A stretch of DNA of 64,000 bases from Litoditis marina (lineage: Eukaryota > Nematoda > Chromadorea > Rhabditida > Rhabditidae). The position numbers were made by a program, and so were the translations under genes. The notes under the pieces are model-generated. The model did no database searches. It worked only from the letters and a program-made list of their open reading frames with translations, and had not been told where the DNA came from. The first letter of the stretch is position 1; every line of letters starts with the position of its first letter. The stretch spans positions 3,904,013-3,968,012 of the forward strand of contig OZ038433.1 in the NCBI GenBank assembly GCA_964036275.1. The letters run 5' to 3'. Below, in pieces: positions 1 to 12,400 of the stretch.

Positions 1-294
1 CAATGAGAAGGAAAGCTTTTTTGACTGCTATGTCAGGTTGTCAGATTATGTAAAGGAGAATCGAGAGAAAATATTACCTGGTTTTTTGATAAGCTGACAC
101 TCTAAAGTTACATTTTGCTAGTTAATTTGAGCCAGAGTTCAAATGTGTTCATTTGGTCCTTGGAAACGCTAGAAAAGTGGTATTCATTCACATTCATCGT
201 AGTCGTCGTACCACCAACGGAAACACGGACGTACACTAGACAAAGAAATGAGTTCTGTGCTACCATTTGTGATTGTTTGATCTCTGTTTTCCAG

Positions 295-2035
295 ACAACA
301 GTTGTGGTGCAATCAACATCGAGTACCCGGAGTACATGATGAAGACCCCGGCCCTCTCCGCCGGTTACTTGGAGGGAAATGTGGCCCGATTCGAATGCTA
401 TCAATCGCATTGGGTTAAGGGAGACAACGAATACAAATGTTAGTCCTTTAACCAATTGATGTTCACGCGTTATGCGTGTACGGTATAACGAGTGCAGTCA
501 ACGTTATTCACAATATACAATGAAGTTTGGAAAATTTCGAATAAAAATAGTCCAATTTAGATGGCTAGTGAGCTAGTTCGAATTTATTCTACACCAGTAT
601 TTCGAAAACGCAAGAGAGAAATAGTATATTTGATGTCGTGTTGTTCATACTCTAAACAACGTTTGAACGCATGAGAACCACGTGAATCTCGAATAAGTGT
701 TCAAATTAGATGAACATTTTTTTTTCTTTCTCGTTTAGCGCACCTCGTAGTGCATCAAATAAATAAATAAAAAACATTCTGATATTCTATGATGATTGTC
801 TGGGAAAGGGACCAAGAAAAACTCTGAAGAAGCTGCTACTACAAATATCTGCGACATGTGTGAAGAAGTGAATGAGTAAATGAAATGAAATGAAATGTCT
901 GCAGGTGGCGTGGTGGTCGACTACAACAACCCGAACGAGTATCGATTCGAGTGGAACAAGGGAGGTCAGCCGTGGTGTCGGTCCAGGGTCAAGGAGAACT
1001 ACTTCAAGTACATCGCCATCTTCTTCGGAATCGCCGGATGCATCATTGTGAGTTGATAACTGGAAACAAACTTTGCTACAAATTATAGTTTTGAAGAATT
1101 GTAAAACTTCAGAGTCACCCAATGAATGTTCCCTATAACTTAAAATGTGTTTATGAAGTTTCCGAAATGCTCCGCTGAATTACATTTAGGGTGAACAGAC
1201 CTCGTGTGGGAGTAAGAGTGGAATCATTTTATGAAGTTTTCTTAGCTCATTCAAATTGAAGACCATTCTTAACTGCTCTCCATTCAGGTGATCGCTCTGG
1301 TGTTCCTGGTGTGTTGGTGCATCAAGCAGAAAAAACGACAGGATAGCAACAGCTACGGCACTTATGCTGCTAAGAACGCGGTGAGTTTTAAATGAGATTT
1401 CTACGACAAGATGAACGCATACTCTCCACAAACATTACGTTGAAATAATGTTTAATTGCCGTCATGCTGAAGTAAATTTTTTTGAACTCTCACATCAATG
1501 ATATCGGTATTCCAACTTCGACGTGGTTGTGATAATCAATTTCTTGCAGGGCTTTGAGAAGGACTTCCAAATCGGGTCCCCAGCTGAAATACCGGACCAG
1601 TTCCCGGTTCGAGCCACCCCCGCCACCTTTGAGCCGCAACGGTGAGTTTTAATTTCAATTTATGGAAGAAACTACCAAAGTTGTAATTTCCATAACCACC
1701 TGAAAAAGAGTAAAAAGAAAATCCTTGGATAGACCACAGCTTGACGAACTGAGCGTCGCTCAAACACAATTATAACAAATTTCCAACATCTTTGGAACAA
1801 AAAAAAACGGATGATTAGTATTTCGTTTCCAGACGCGATGAGCAGTCTTAGTACTATTTCCAAGTACCGTATTTCTTGTCGTATTGTTATGTGTCTTTGC
1901 ACGTTTTGTGTACTAAATATCATTCTTCTCATCTTGAGTTGGTAACCGTTATGTTTCAGGTTCACCCCTCTGTCCGCCACAACCGAGCAGCGGCCTTCTG
2001 GGGGAGGACTGTTCGGATTCAATACAAGTGTATAA
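295..2035 (+). CDS. C-terminal part of a CCP/sushi-like single-pass membrane protein
   Basis: Five exons join in frame: 295-438, 905-1047, 1288-1380, 1550-1641 and 1960-2035 (stop TAA 2033-2035). The intron phases match at each junction (1, 0, 0, 2), with GT donors and TTCCAG, CTGCAG, TTCAG, TTGCAG and TTTCAG acceptors. The first two exons encode a module with paired cysteines and a CCP-like pattern (NSCGAINIEYP, then FECYQSHW, then QPWCRSR). A TM helix follows (about YIAIFFGIAGCIIVIALVFLVC) and a basic stop-transfer stretch (KQKKRQ). The cytoplasmic tail is about 60 residues and rich in Pro, Thr and Gly. The protein is therefore type I, with the N-terminus outside. The start lies upstream of the window, so only the last about 175 residues are seen. 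A Mesh/SUSD2-type protein (AMOP-VWD-sushi-TM) would fit this ending, but that is a guess. The gene is convergent with dystroglycan. Confidence 0.7.
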
Positions 2036-3411
2036 ACTATTTGATACTGTTTTAAATCATGACTAACATAATATAAATACTTATGATAATATAGAATCTC
2101 AATACTTCAGAGCTTTCAGAGAGTGCACTTCAACCGTGTTTGCCAACTTTCTCAAGGATATTGGTGCCACTTATTCTAATTATTAACTTATTGTTGAGCT
2201 TAAGTCCGAGTAGTTACTGTATCAGGCTGTACGTGCTCATTTCATCTTATAGGACCAACTTTGAACATTGAAACGTTTGTAATAATTTTGTTTGTTAACC
2301 TATGTTATTCAGAGTAAATGTTATACATTTTGTACTGTAATCTATTAATTCACTACTGAAATGCGATCGTGATAACGGAAAAAACTAATATCGAAGATGT
2401 GGTCTTTTTTATACACCACAAAAGTGATGGCATACTGTATGTCAAGTTTCTTCCGTGTTACTATCTAGATTCTCAGCGAAATCAACAACGGCTGTTTTCC
2501 AAGGGCATCAGAGGGTCTCGTGACTGTGCTTCTGGTGATCGAACGTTTGAAATTCTGACACAACGGGAATCATCATCAATGAATAGTTTTGTTTAGTTCA
2601 ACCTTGAGAAATTAATTAGTGGCTCTATTCTAATTTGGAAGTGCCGAGTTTCCGAGTAATTTTGAATTGTTGAACGTTTTTTTTAATTTGGTATCCTTTT
2701 TTGGTATTCCATCCTTTTCTGAGAGAAGTTAGCAGAACACAAATATGATAACACAAATAACTTTAGAATTTTTATGTACAACATGCACTGTAAACAATAG
2801 ACCAATCTGTTATTATAACAAAACGAATAAAATGTTAAAGATTAGAGCGTTTGTAAGATCGAAGATTAGCAATGGTAAAACGGGGGACAAGGTAGATCAA
2901 ATCGGAACAATGATATAAAAATCGATAATGAGAAATTCTGATATAGAAAATCGATAATATGAAAAAATAAACGACAACAGATGTACCCATAGGACGCGGT
3001 CGAGAATAGGCGAAAACTACCGACCAGAGTGCAAACTACAGATGAAGGAAATAGACTACAAAATAGAAAATGGAGGTCAATAATCGATAAGTATGTATTT
3101 GATTACGCGGCTCAATACCATGTTCAGGAGATAACATTCAACTATGGGAGTGTCACCGAATACTCACGATGGGCTAGTAACTGAGAAAATGTCCAAATGA
3201 CCAATGTTTAAACTTTCACGACGGATAAAAGGTCAATTTGTAAGATTTACATGAATACCACTACTCGATCGCAAAGATAGTAGATGTTTCGTGGTTCGTG
3301 CCATGCCATTATTGATTAGTTGTGATGTTGCTCAGAAATAGGGTTGGAAGATATTGAAATGTGTTTAGAAACCGAATTTGTCTGCGAAAAATCGATAGAT
3401 ACAATTATCGA
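2036..3411. other. Convergent intergenic region and 3' UTRs
   Basis: AT-rich sequence between the stop codons of the CCP-protein gene (+) and dystroglycan (-). A canonical AATAAA on + lies at 2826-2831, about 790 bases after the upstream stop, and could be its poly(A) signal. I see no canonical AATAAA on the minus strand downstream of dystroglycan. No coding exon is apparent. Confidence 0.5.
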
Positions 3412-6400
3412 TTAGGGAGGTACGTAGGGCGGTGGCATTCTCTGATTCGGGGCGTTGGAGACAACGGAACCAACTCGGGGAGATCCTGTGGAAAGGGGAG
3501 GGGGAGGCTTGTACAGAGGGTTCTCGTGTTGCGACACCTGAAACACGTATTGATTGGAATATTGATCGAAATTGAATGGAATTCTGACAAACTGATATCA
3601 CGTTTCACAAGTGACGAACAATTTTACCATTATCTTATCACAAAATTTGAATCTCAACTTTCGGATGGAGTTTCAACTATCTACGAATTGATATAAAAAT
3701 TTTCCTTAACAGTTCTTTTTGTTTCGCTCCTTGAAGACATCATCACTTTTCAAACGTGTCTCGTTCGTTTTTCCACTCTTGTATCATTTTTTATTTTGTT
3801 TTTGCCTACCTTCAAAGGAGGTCTTTCTTCCTTAGTCAGCATGGGAGTGTTGGCATGAGACATTTCCTGGTCATCTCCCACTTCTTCCGGGAACACGACT
3901 GGCAGACCCTTTCCAAGGTACTCGGACGGCTTTTCCTGAACAACAACAATCAATACCTATGTTATACATTATGTTTGAGAACGCTGATCATAGAATAGTT
4001 TACTTTCGGTAGGTATTTATAATTCATTTACACGTCTCGAATTAAACGAATAACGTGAATAACTATGTATAAACCCTAAAAGTCTCGGACAGTCATAGTA
4101 ATAATGAAATTGAGACAATTTACTTCGCACAATCATTTGTTACGCCTAGCAGCGGCCCCTTTGAAAACCTACAAATGTCCCGGCAAAATAAATGTGCTTT
4201 GTTTGATGTGCAACGGTTCGGTAGCACGAAATGAACTGTTATTTCGGTGGAAGGGAGAACAAGGTGATTGTTCGATAGACTAACCGACATGAGAACCGCG
4301 CGCCAAATGAGGGGCAGATGCGTGCAAACGGCAGTTTCCGAGTATTTCAAATGATTTATTGGAAGGGGTTGATGAGAAAATGGCTGACGGAAAGGTGTAG
4401 AAGACAGGACGTGTTGAGGTTATGAGAAAGAGAGAGAGGAGAGAAAGTGTTCCGTTACCTTCTTATTCTTGTTTTTCGTGCACAAAAGTACGAAAAGGGC
4501 GGCGATGATGAATAGTACTGCGAGTACTGCCAGCAGGATGATCCAGGGGAAGGAGGACTCCTGAGTAGACTCAACCGAGGGAACGGTGGTCACGGCTTCC
4601 TGGAAAAGCTAACCTGATAAGTTTTTTTCTTTCTCCGGATTTCGATTTATTCTTATCAAGGTTATTTTGACAAACTTTCCATTTTTCATCTACTGCATAG
4701 AAGTTATGAGGTGGTAGTGAAACTATTCTGGCGAAGAAACTACACGACACATCGAAAATTGAGCGTGGAGTAGGATATTCGATATATTTCACATATATAT
4801 TCTATTCAAAGACAATGAATTGAAACATGAAGCTGCTTCTTTTTGAGACAATTTGCCTCTTGTGTATTAGATCTACTTGTGACATTTCAGTTTTTCTGTA
4901 CTAACCGTTCCTTCGGCAACACAGTTTCCGGTGGGAATGATGTCGACCCTGCGTAGGTTGAATCGGTTGGTCATCGCTCGTTCGAACATTCGGTTCATCT
5001 GTTTTCGGTGTCTCGTCAACATGTGATGTCTCATCGACTCCAATCCAGATTCGGAACACTTCTGAAACATTCGGTTAAACTAGTGGAACACATATCCTGA
5101 CAAACCTTCAGAAGCTGAGTATTGGAAGTTATTGGAAACATTTTCTGAAAAACTACTCGAGCCGTTTCCAGTTTACATTGCTGGTCAAAACGAAACCTAA
5201 GAAACAAATGAGGAAACTCAAATCGAATCTATCAAAAAACATTTGTCTATATTTGTATCGCATTTCATGAACGATCTATCAACCCACCTTGTAGGACAAT
5301 GTGTTGTTGCTCCATTGCACGACGGTTCTGTCCTCATTCTTGAAGATGTCACGAACGCAGACGTCTTCCTTCTTGCTCTTCGTCACTGTTGCCAGCTGCT
5401 CAACAAAGGCTGTCAGCAGTTCGGGCATAGTTCGGATGTCCTGAGACTCCTTGAGGTCCAACTCGAAGACGACCTGGTGATTCGCTTCCGCCGAAGACTT
5501 CACCGTCACCGAGAACGGAGCAGACGCCATCTGAACAGAAACAGGGAGTAAACGTAGAAATTTAGAAAAAGCTGTGGGAAACGAAAGTCGCAAGATTTAC
5601 ACTAGATAACACGTGTTACTTTGGTCGTGGTGATTGATAAACTTGGCTTTTGATGAGTTGTTAAGACTTTGTGTTTTGAACGTTTTCATTTAATTGGAGA
5701 ACATTGGCGCTTCGAGATCATGATCTACCAATTTGTAGACCTGATAACATACTATTTTTTTTTGCTCTTTCTCTCAATGTCAACTGTTTTTCTTAGATCC
5801 AACCTGTTTCTTCTTGTCCCTAGCATCTAGTCTGAACTGATATTGTCCGTCTTCCAAGGGAACTCCGCGCAGCTTCTTCTCCTCATAGAACAGCCAGTTG
5901 CTCGCACCCTGAAAACTAGGGTTGGTAATCGAAATGAAAATTTCGAGTCATTTGTAAATGCGTGAAAATGGTTGTTTTTTTGAGTTTTGAGTCTTACTCT
6001 AACAACCCTATCGGAAATGAATTACGGGATTCCGTGATTGTCAATTTTTGATTTTTGACGGAGATGACGGTATTCCGTGATTGTCAATACATTTTTGACA
6101 ACTCCCCCTTTTTAGCAGGTTAAAGGTTATTTGTTAGAAAACTACGAACTTTGATAAGAGTAATGCTGAGGTCCAGGCTGTATGTATCCCCATCCTCGGC
6201 ATCTTTGAACGTGGATTCAGGGACCACCGCCTCGCAATACACTCCTCTGAAATGTTTTGTTTACTGAAAAACAACTGACATTGACTTCTCTGTGGACTAT
6301 TCGCTATACTCACAACTGAACAAATCAAATAAATTTTCATTATAAACTATTCCATACACAAATTCGCAATTACTGTAAGTGTCTACGTGAGGGATGGAGT

Positions 6401-9400
6401 GTATCGTATATCAGCTCCATTCACCGTGAATAGTAGATTAATACTGTTCGCCCTGCCTACAATTGAGTTGACTACGCCTCCTTGTAATTAAAGTAATTAG
6501 GGCACTGCATGCTAAATGTACTGTAGATTATCATTGGAGCGCGAAAGGTGTTGACCAGCCAGCTGATTCACTGCCCTGACCCCCGTATCATCGTATTTCA
6601 TGTGTTGGTAATCTTGCCCCATCATTGGCCGTGGGTCATATTTCATCCGCCTTTAATTGATGTCAATTCTCGAGGCAGATGCATGCAGATTGGCTACACT
6701 TTCGCATACATTACGAGCAACATGGGACTGATTTCGCGCCAAATATCAATTTGAATTTTTTCTGACCGCTTCTTTTATCGAAAGTTATTCGAAAACTGAG
6801 CGAAACAGTTTCGATGAGATATAAACATCAACAATGTGCTATGAAAGGAAGCTCTTAAAACATTTTTCAATACAAAAACAAAATCCTCACACATCCGGTT
6901 GCTGAAATAGTAATTCTGCTTGTATTCTAGCCGACACCAGCGCACATTGTGCGATCGTTCGAAGTTCTTGAGGGGTTCGCAATTCCGTGGAGTTTGGCTT
7001 CGTCCATCCTTCACAATGGAAGAGCGTACTCGTCATCGCCTCGAACGTCAGAACGGTACTTGGAGGGGACCTGGGAACCCCCCTCAGGGGTTTCAAGGGC
7101 CTAGAGCGTTTGGAGATCCCTCCGGCGTTCGTTGTCCAAGGACCGGTCATATGAACGGCACAGCCGGTTCGCGCAATGGGGGTCCGGAAAACTAGCTGCC
7201 CCTCTCCGGCCCCAGTTAGTTCATAGGAACAGTAGTCAGTGTTACAAGTGCTTAATGTTGAATATTCGATCAATTACGAAAAATAGTGCCGCTTTACAGA
7301 GTGTTTTAGTGAAAGATAATGTAGACATAGGAATATTCACTGAGACGTGGTTGAAAAGTAAATGCGAAAATGGAGTATTTCTCGGTTCGATTTTAGATAG
7401 ATATCAGACAATAAGATGTGATAGGAAAAGGTTGCAGGGAGGAGGAGTTGCTATAGTGATTAGAACAGGCTTGAAGTTTCGAGAAATTTTTTCGGAATGT
7501 GTTTTGAAAGCATATGAGATTTTAGTAGTTGACATCTATTTGTCAAATAATCCTTTTCGTTTTATTGTAGTCTACCGTACGCCATCATGCTCCGTAGCGC
7601 ATTCATTTCAGTTAAATAAGTGCATCAGTGATTGGTCAAATTGTGAGCAACCAACTGTTTGTTTGGGCGATTTCAATATACCTGAATTGAAATGGCCAGT
7701 AGCAGATGAGCTAAATTTATCAAGTACTGCCGAGAATTTTGTTGAAATGATTGAAGTTTGCGATATGAGCCAGTTTGTGACCTCTCCTAGCCGGAAAGAC
7801 AAATTTCTAGACCTACTATTCTGTAATATTGCTGACGTAATTGAAAACTGTCGCGTTAAGGCTCCAATTGGGACCAGCGACCACAATACTATATTATTTG
7901 ATATGAAAATTTCACGCAAACCAAATGAACTCGTTTGGAAGAGAAACTATGAGAAAGCTGATTATGAAATTATTCGATCTTACCTAGCAAATGTTGACTG
8001 GTTAGGTTCCTTTTCCACAGTCAGTACTGTAGACCAGCTATACGAAATGTTTATTGCAATTCTGAACCATACCATAGAAATGTTTGTTCCAATGCGTAAG
8101 GTTATTGCCAAAAGCACTAACCTTCCGAGCTATTTGAGAAATATGAGTATGTATAGAGACGAATTGTGGGAAAGGGCTCATAGCTCTACGAATCCAACCT
8201 TATGGGAAGAGTATAGGACGTGTACTGCGAAGTATACGAAAGCCTTGAATAAGTTTAATAGATCTATTGAAAATAAACTAATTAGGAGAGGCGATTCGAA
8301 AACCATCTATAAGTTAGTGAATTCTCGCTTGAAAGAGAGAAAAAGTATATCAAGTATGATTGGCCCCAACAACACAATTTGTGTTACAGATTCGGATAGG
8401 GCAAATTTGCTGGCAGATTCATTCCAAAGTGTTTTTTTCTACTGATAGTATTGATGTTCCTGTGTTTTCTGTCGACAATGTTGTACAAATGGACCATTCC
8501 ATTCAGTTTGATAGAATTCTAATTGAAAAACTTTTGCGTACGTGGCCAATGTCCTACTCACAAACACCGGATGGAATTCCATTTAAGTATATTAAAAAGT
8601 TATCTGTTGAAATTTGTGGCCCTCTAGAATATATATTTAATCTTAGCTTGTGGAGAGGGGAGGTACCGGAACGATGGAAACATTCTCTTGTAACTCCTCT
8701 ACCTAAGAAACCCCCTTTGTCAAACCCTCTAAACTACAGACCAGTTAGCATCACATCAATATTTGCGCGACTTTTTGAAAAGATTTTGAAACGTGAGATG
8801 ATTACGCACTTGAACGAAAATGATATCATATCTTCACATCAACACGGTTTTAGAAAGGGTAAATCTGTAGAAACACAGATGTTAGAATGTCTCAATGAAT
8901 GGACTTTATCCCTCGATAGGAAAGAATGTGTCGATGTAGTGTATTTCGACTTTTCTAAAGCGTTCGATAGAGTTTCACATAAATTGCTAGTTCTTAAAAT
9001 GGAGAAACTTGGATTTCACAGAATGATTGTAGCATGGGTGAAAAAATACTTAACGAATCGCACGTTTGCAGTCAGAGTAAACTCAAGTTTTTCTTCGAAT
9101 CGCAAAATAACTAGTGGTGTTCCACAAGGAAGTGCGCTTTCTCCTGTTCTGTTTAACATTTTCACGTGCGAATTACCTAACACACTTACAGATTCGAGTG
9201 TGAAATGCAAGGTCTTCGCAGACGATACGAAAGTTTATAAGTCGTTTATGCCTAGAGGTTCTAACAAAGATCTGCAAAGTTGTTTAGATCGAATGTATAA
9301 GTGGTCTGTAGATTGGGGGTTACCACTATCAGTAGAAAAATCACAAGTTATGCATCTGGGCTACAACAACCCGAAGCAAAACTATATATTGAACGGAGCA

Positions 9401-12400
9401 GTTCTGAAGCAAGTCACTGAAAAAGTTAGAGATTTGGGTTTCTTGTTGAATAGCAGTCTTTCCTTCAAAGATCATGTGCGACATATTGTACAGTTAGCAA
9501 AATATAGAACTTACAATCTTTTCAAGGTATTGAAAACCAATAAAGAAAGTATTTGGATTAAAGCGTACAAAACCTATATTCGTCCAATGGTTGAGTTCGG
9601 AACAACGGTGTTCAATTCAGATAGAGGATTCGTAAAGAAAATTGAATCAGTTCAGAATAATTTCACCAGAAAATTGTTCTTCCGGCTTGGTGGCTACAAA
9701 TATTGCACTATTCCCAGCTCTTCATTTAGGAACAGGAAATTAAAATTGATATCATTGGAATCTAGAAGAAATACAACTGATTTAGTTATGATACACAAAA
9801 TAATAACTGGACAATGTGGTCTAAATGCGATTGACTTTTTCACGTTCAATCGTTCACGTACCCGAGGTACAAAGGAGAAGATTAGCTTTCCAATACCAAA
9901 AACTAGTCATCGTGCACAGTTCTTCACTATTCGTGCCGGTTCAAAATACTTGAAACACAGCAAGAACAAAAATATTCCGAGTTCTCTTGCGGCGGCCAAG
10001 AAATATTTTTCGGAAAAGCACTTGTAACTGACCTTACTATGTTTATTAGTCAAAACCCCATTGAAGTGTCAATCGTTGTACTGTAGTCATATATATGCTC
10101 ATTCAATGTTCACCTTACTGTTCACCATGTTTCGATTCGTGTTTTCATATTGCTCAAATTCATTTGGTTTTTATTCATTTTTCGTTCTCTCTATGTATCT
10201 CACATGCTTGCATGTAAATAAATCAATCAAAAAAATTCAACTCGCGTTGAAGGGTCGTGAAATCATTCACCCTGTATTCATTTTTATATTATTAAAAAGC
10301 CTCAAAACCCATCAGCGCACTGTTTTCTAGCAGTAGTTATTCACCGGAAAGACTATGCAAATATTTGATAATCTCGCTATAAGCCATGCCAAAGTCTGCC
10401 AACTTTTGGCGAGGAGGGCAGGCAGAAAAAAACTACTTGTATCATGTTGTGAAGATAAAAAGTTTGGCACGTAAGAAGAGTGAATTGAGTATAATATCAT
10501 CGATATCTGTGAATGTAGAACAGCAATAAGGTCTGAGCAAGCAGGCACCTCGTTCATAAATACTATTTTGATGTAATTTGCAACTAATCCAACGAGTTCT
10601 TCCCATGAACTTCAAACGAACCTGGTACATGTGAATGCTGCCAAAGAGTTGAGCCGAACGGGGGCGTTATCGTAGACATTTCTCGTGGTTCGCTGGCTAG
10701 TTGTGCGCAGGGTGGAAGTGGATACCTTAAACAATAAGATACATTATTTACGTAACTTGGAAAAAACTGTAATGTATAAAGTTGGTTTCCTTAACAAATG
10801 CACAAGTTTCCTACGAACTATGAGTTCGGCCTACTGCAACCAATTTACGACATGACAGCTGTGTTTGCGACAACCGTTACCATGCACAACCTATTCTTTA
10901 ACCTCGTCCAAGTAATTTCTACCGCACAAAACTTATAACAACGTGATATGCTCAATAATACAATCACAAGCAACGAGAAAATACCCGATACCAACCTCTT
11001 CTTTCTCCTTCTCGGGTTCATCTTCATTTACCTCTTCTCGCTGTTTTAGTGGGAGAACGCGACCTCTGGTGATCTGAAAGACAACCAACCAATAAACAAA
11101 AGTGAACAGATCTTGATTGAAGTCTGATCTCGAGTCACGTCATGCGCTGTTTGGACGGAAAAGAACCGGGACCAAACTACAAACTCAGCGGGACAGGGTA
11201 AAATACACCGTATTGAATCACTCTGGAGAGAGTGGACCTTACACTCATATATATTCCGTTGAGTGAATAGAGTTCTTATTTAGCGACAAAGAAACAAAAC
11301 CTATTTCCATATAATTGGACCACGATTATAATGTCAGCGCAATGCATATAAAGTCATCAGTGGTTCTCATTACTTGTCAGCACTCAAAACGATCAAACCA
11401 AACCACCAACCAATCTAGATATAGAAACGTTTGATGAATTAGCAAATACAAACCATTTTATGAGATGCTGGTAGTCGAATATAATAGATAATAAAGGTAC
11501 CAACTCTGATATAGCAATAACCTGACGCTCAAAAACAACAGCGGGACCGAACCGTCTGTATTCACTTCTGAAGATAGCCCATTTCCTCTACACCACACTC
11601 ACCGTAACAAATATTTCCGACTCCTCCTCTTCGTCTTCGTAATCCAACAGTTTGTCCAGGTCATCTGCAGCCAACTCCATGCCTTCAGTGTCTTCTTCAC
11701 CCCCACAAGACGGCTGGAAAGATGACTGAATCGTAAAAATACGTCAAACATTCTGCCGTACGTTTTCACGTTTCACGAGTGTCTTTTCGAGGCTCCCAGT
11801 ATATAGTACTCTTCACGCATTGGTGAATACACGCAGTATGAACTCGAAACTCCAGGAGATTTCATGACATTCAGCAATGAAAACATAGACTAGAAGTTTC
11901 AAATGTATACTGTAGTAGTCCACGATCATGTGAACCATAGTATGTGTCTGTCATCTCCCCTCCCCGTGGTGATCTATTTGAGTGGCGTGTCCGTCTATTC
12001 ACGGGTTGGTGTGAAAACACCTAGGGTGAACCTAGTTGGCGGCACTTTCTTTCTAAATGGCAAAACACCCGCAGAGCCACGGTATAGTCAACAGTGAGTG
12101 ACAAATTTTTTCGAATGGAAGATGCCAAAACGGTCCAACTACAAACTTTGCAGGACACCTATTTTGTAGGTATGTATTCAATAACTTCGTTCGTTTCTCT
12201 TCTTAAGCTGCAATAATTAATTGGTGGTATTCACCCGGAACCCAAGGGACTAGGAAAAAACTCCAATTGTTAGATGTTGACTACAACTCACCTTGATAAT
12301 AACGAACTGAGATCGTATTTTGTCCTTTTCCTCCATTTCAGATCCGATATCTTCGAAGATCTCACGGACTTGGCGGGAGTATTTGTAGTCGTACACCTAG

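Larger units (their letters stand above)
6890..10236 (+). mobile_element. CR1/Jockey-type non-LTR retrotransposon in dystroglycan intron 8
   Basis: The element holds a GC-richer 5' region, a small basic ORF, an APE-type endonuclease, a reverse transcriptase and a short AT-rich 3' UTR ending near AATCAATC followed by an A run (about 10220-10236). There is no LTR. Orientation is opposite to the host gene, so its coding and poly(A) signals are on the non-transcribed strand of dystroglycan. The FADD catalytic box and RT layout point to the CR1/Jockey group. The 5' boundary is estimated from the change in composition; no target-site duplication was found. The open frames are long and all catalytic motifs survive, so the insertion looks young. 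Confidence 0.88.

Noticed and set aside
5166..5203. Longer dystroglycan exon 12 starting at the TTCTTAG acceptor (5194)
   Set aside because: In the required phase it reads V-S-F-stop; the acceptor ending GACCAG at 5181 keeps phase 0 and the conserved cysteine.
6887..7273. 128-codon minus-strand open frame
   Set aside because: Antisense shadow over the 5' part of the LINE.
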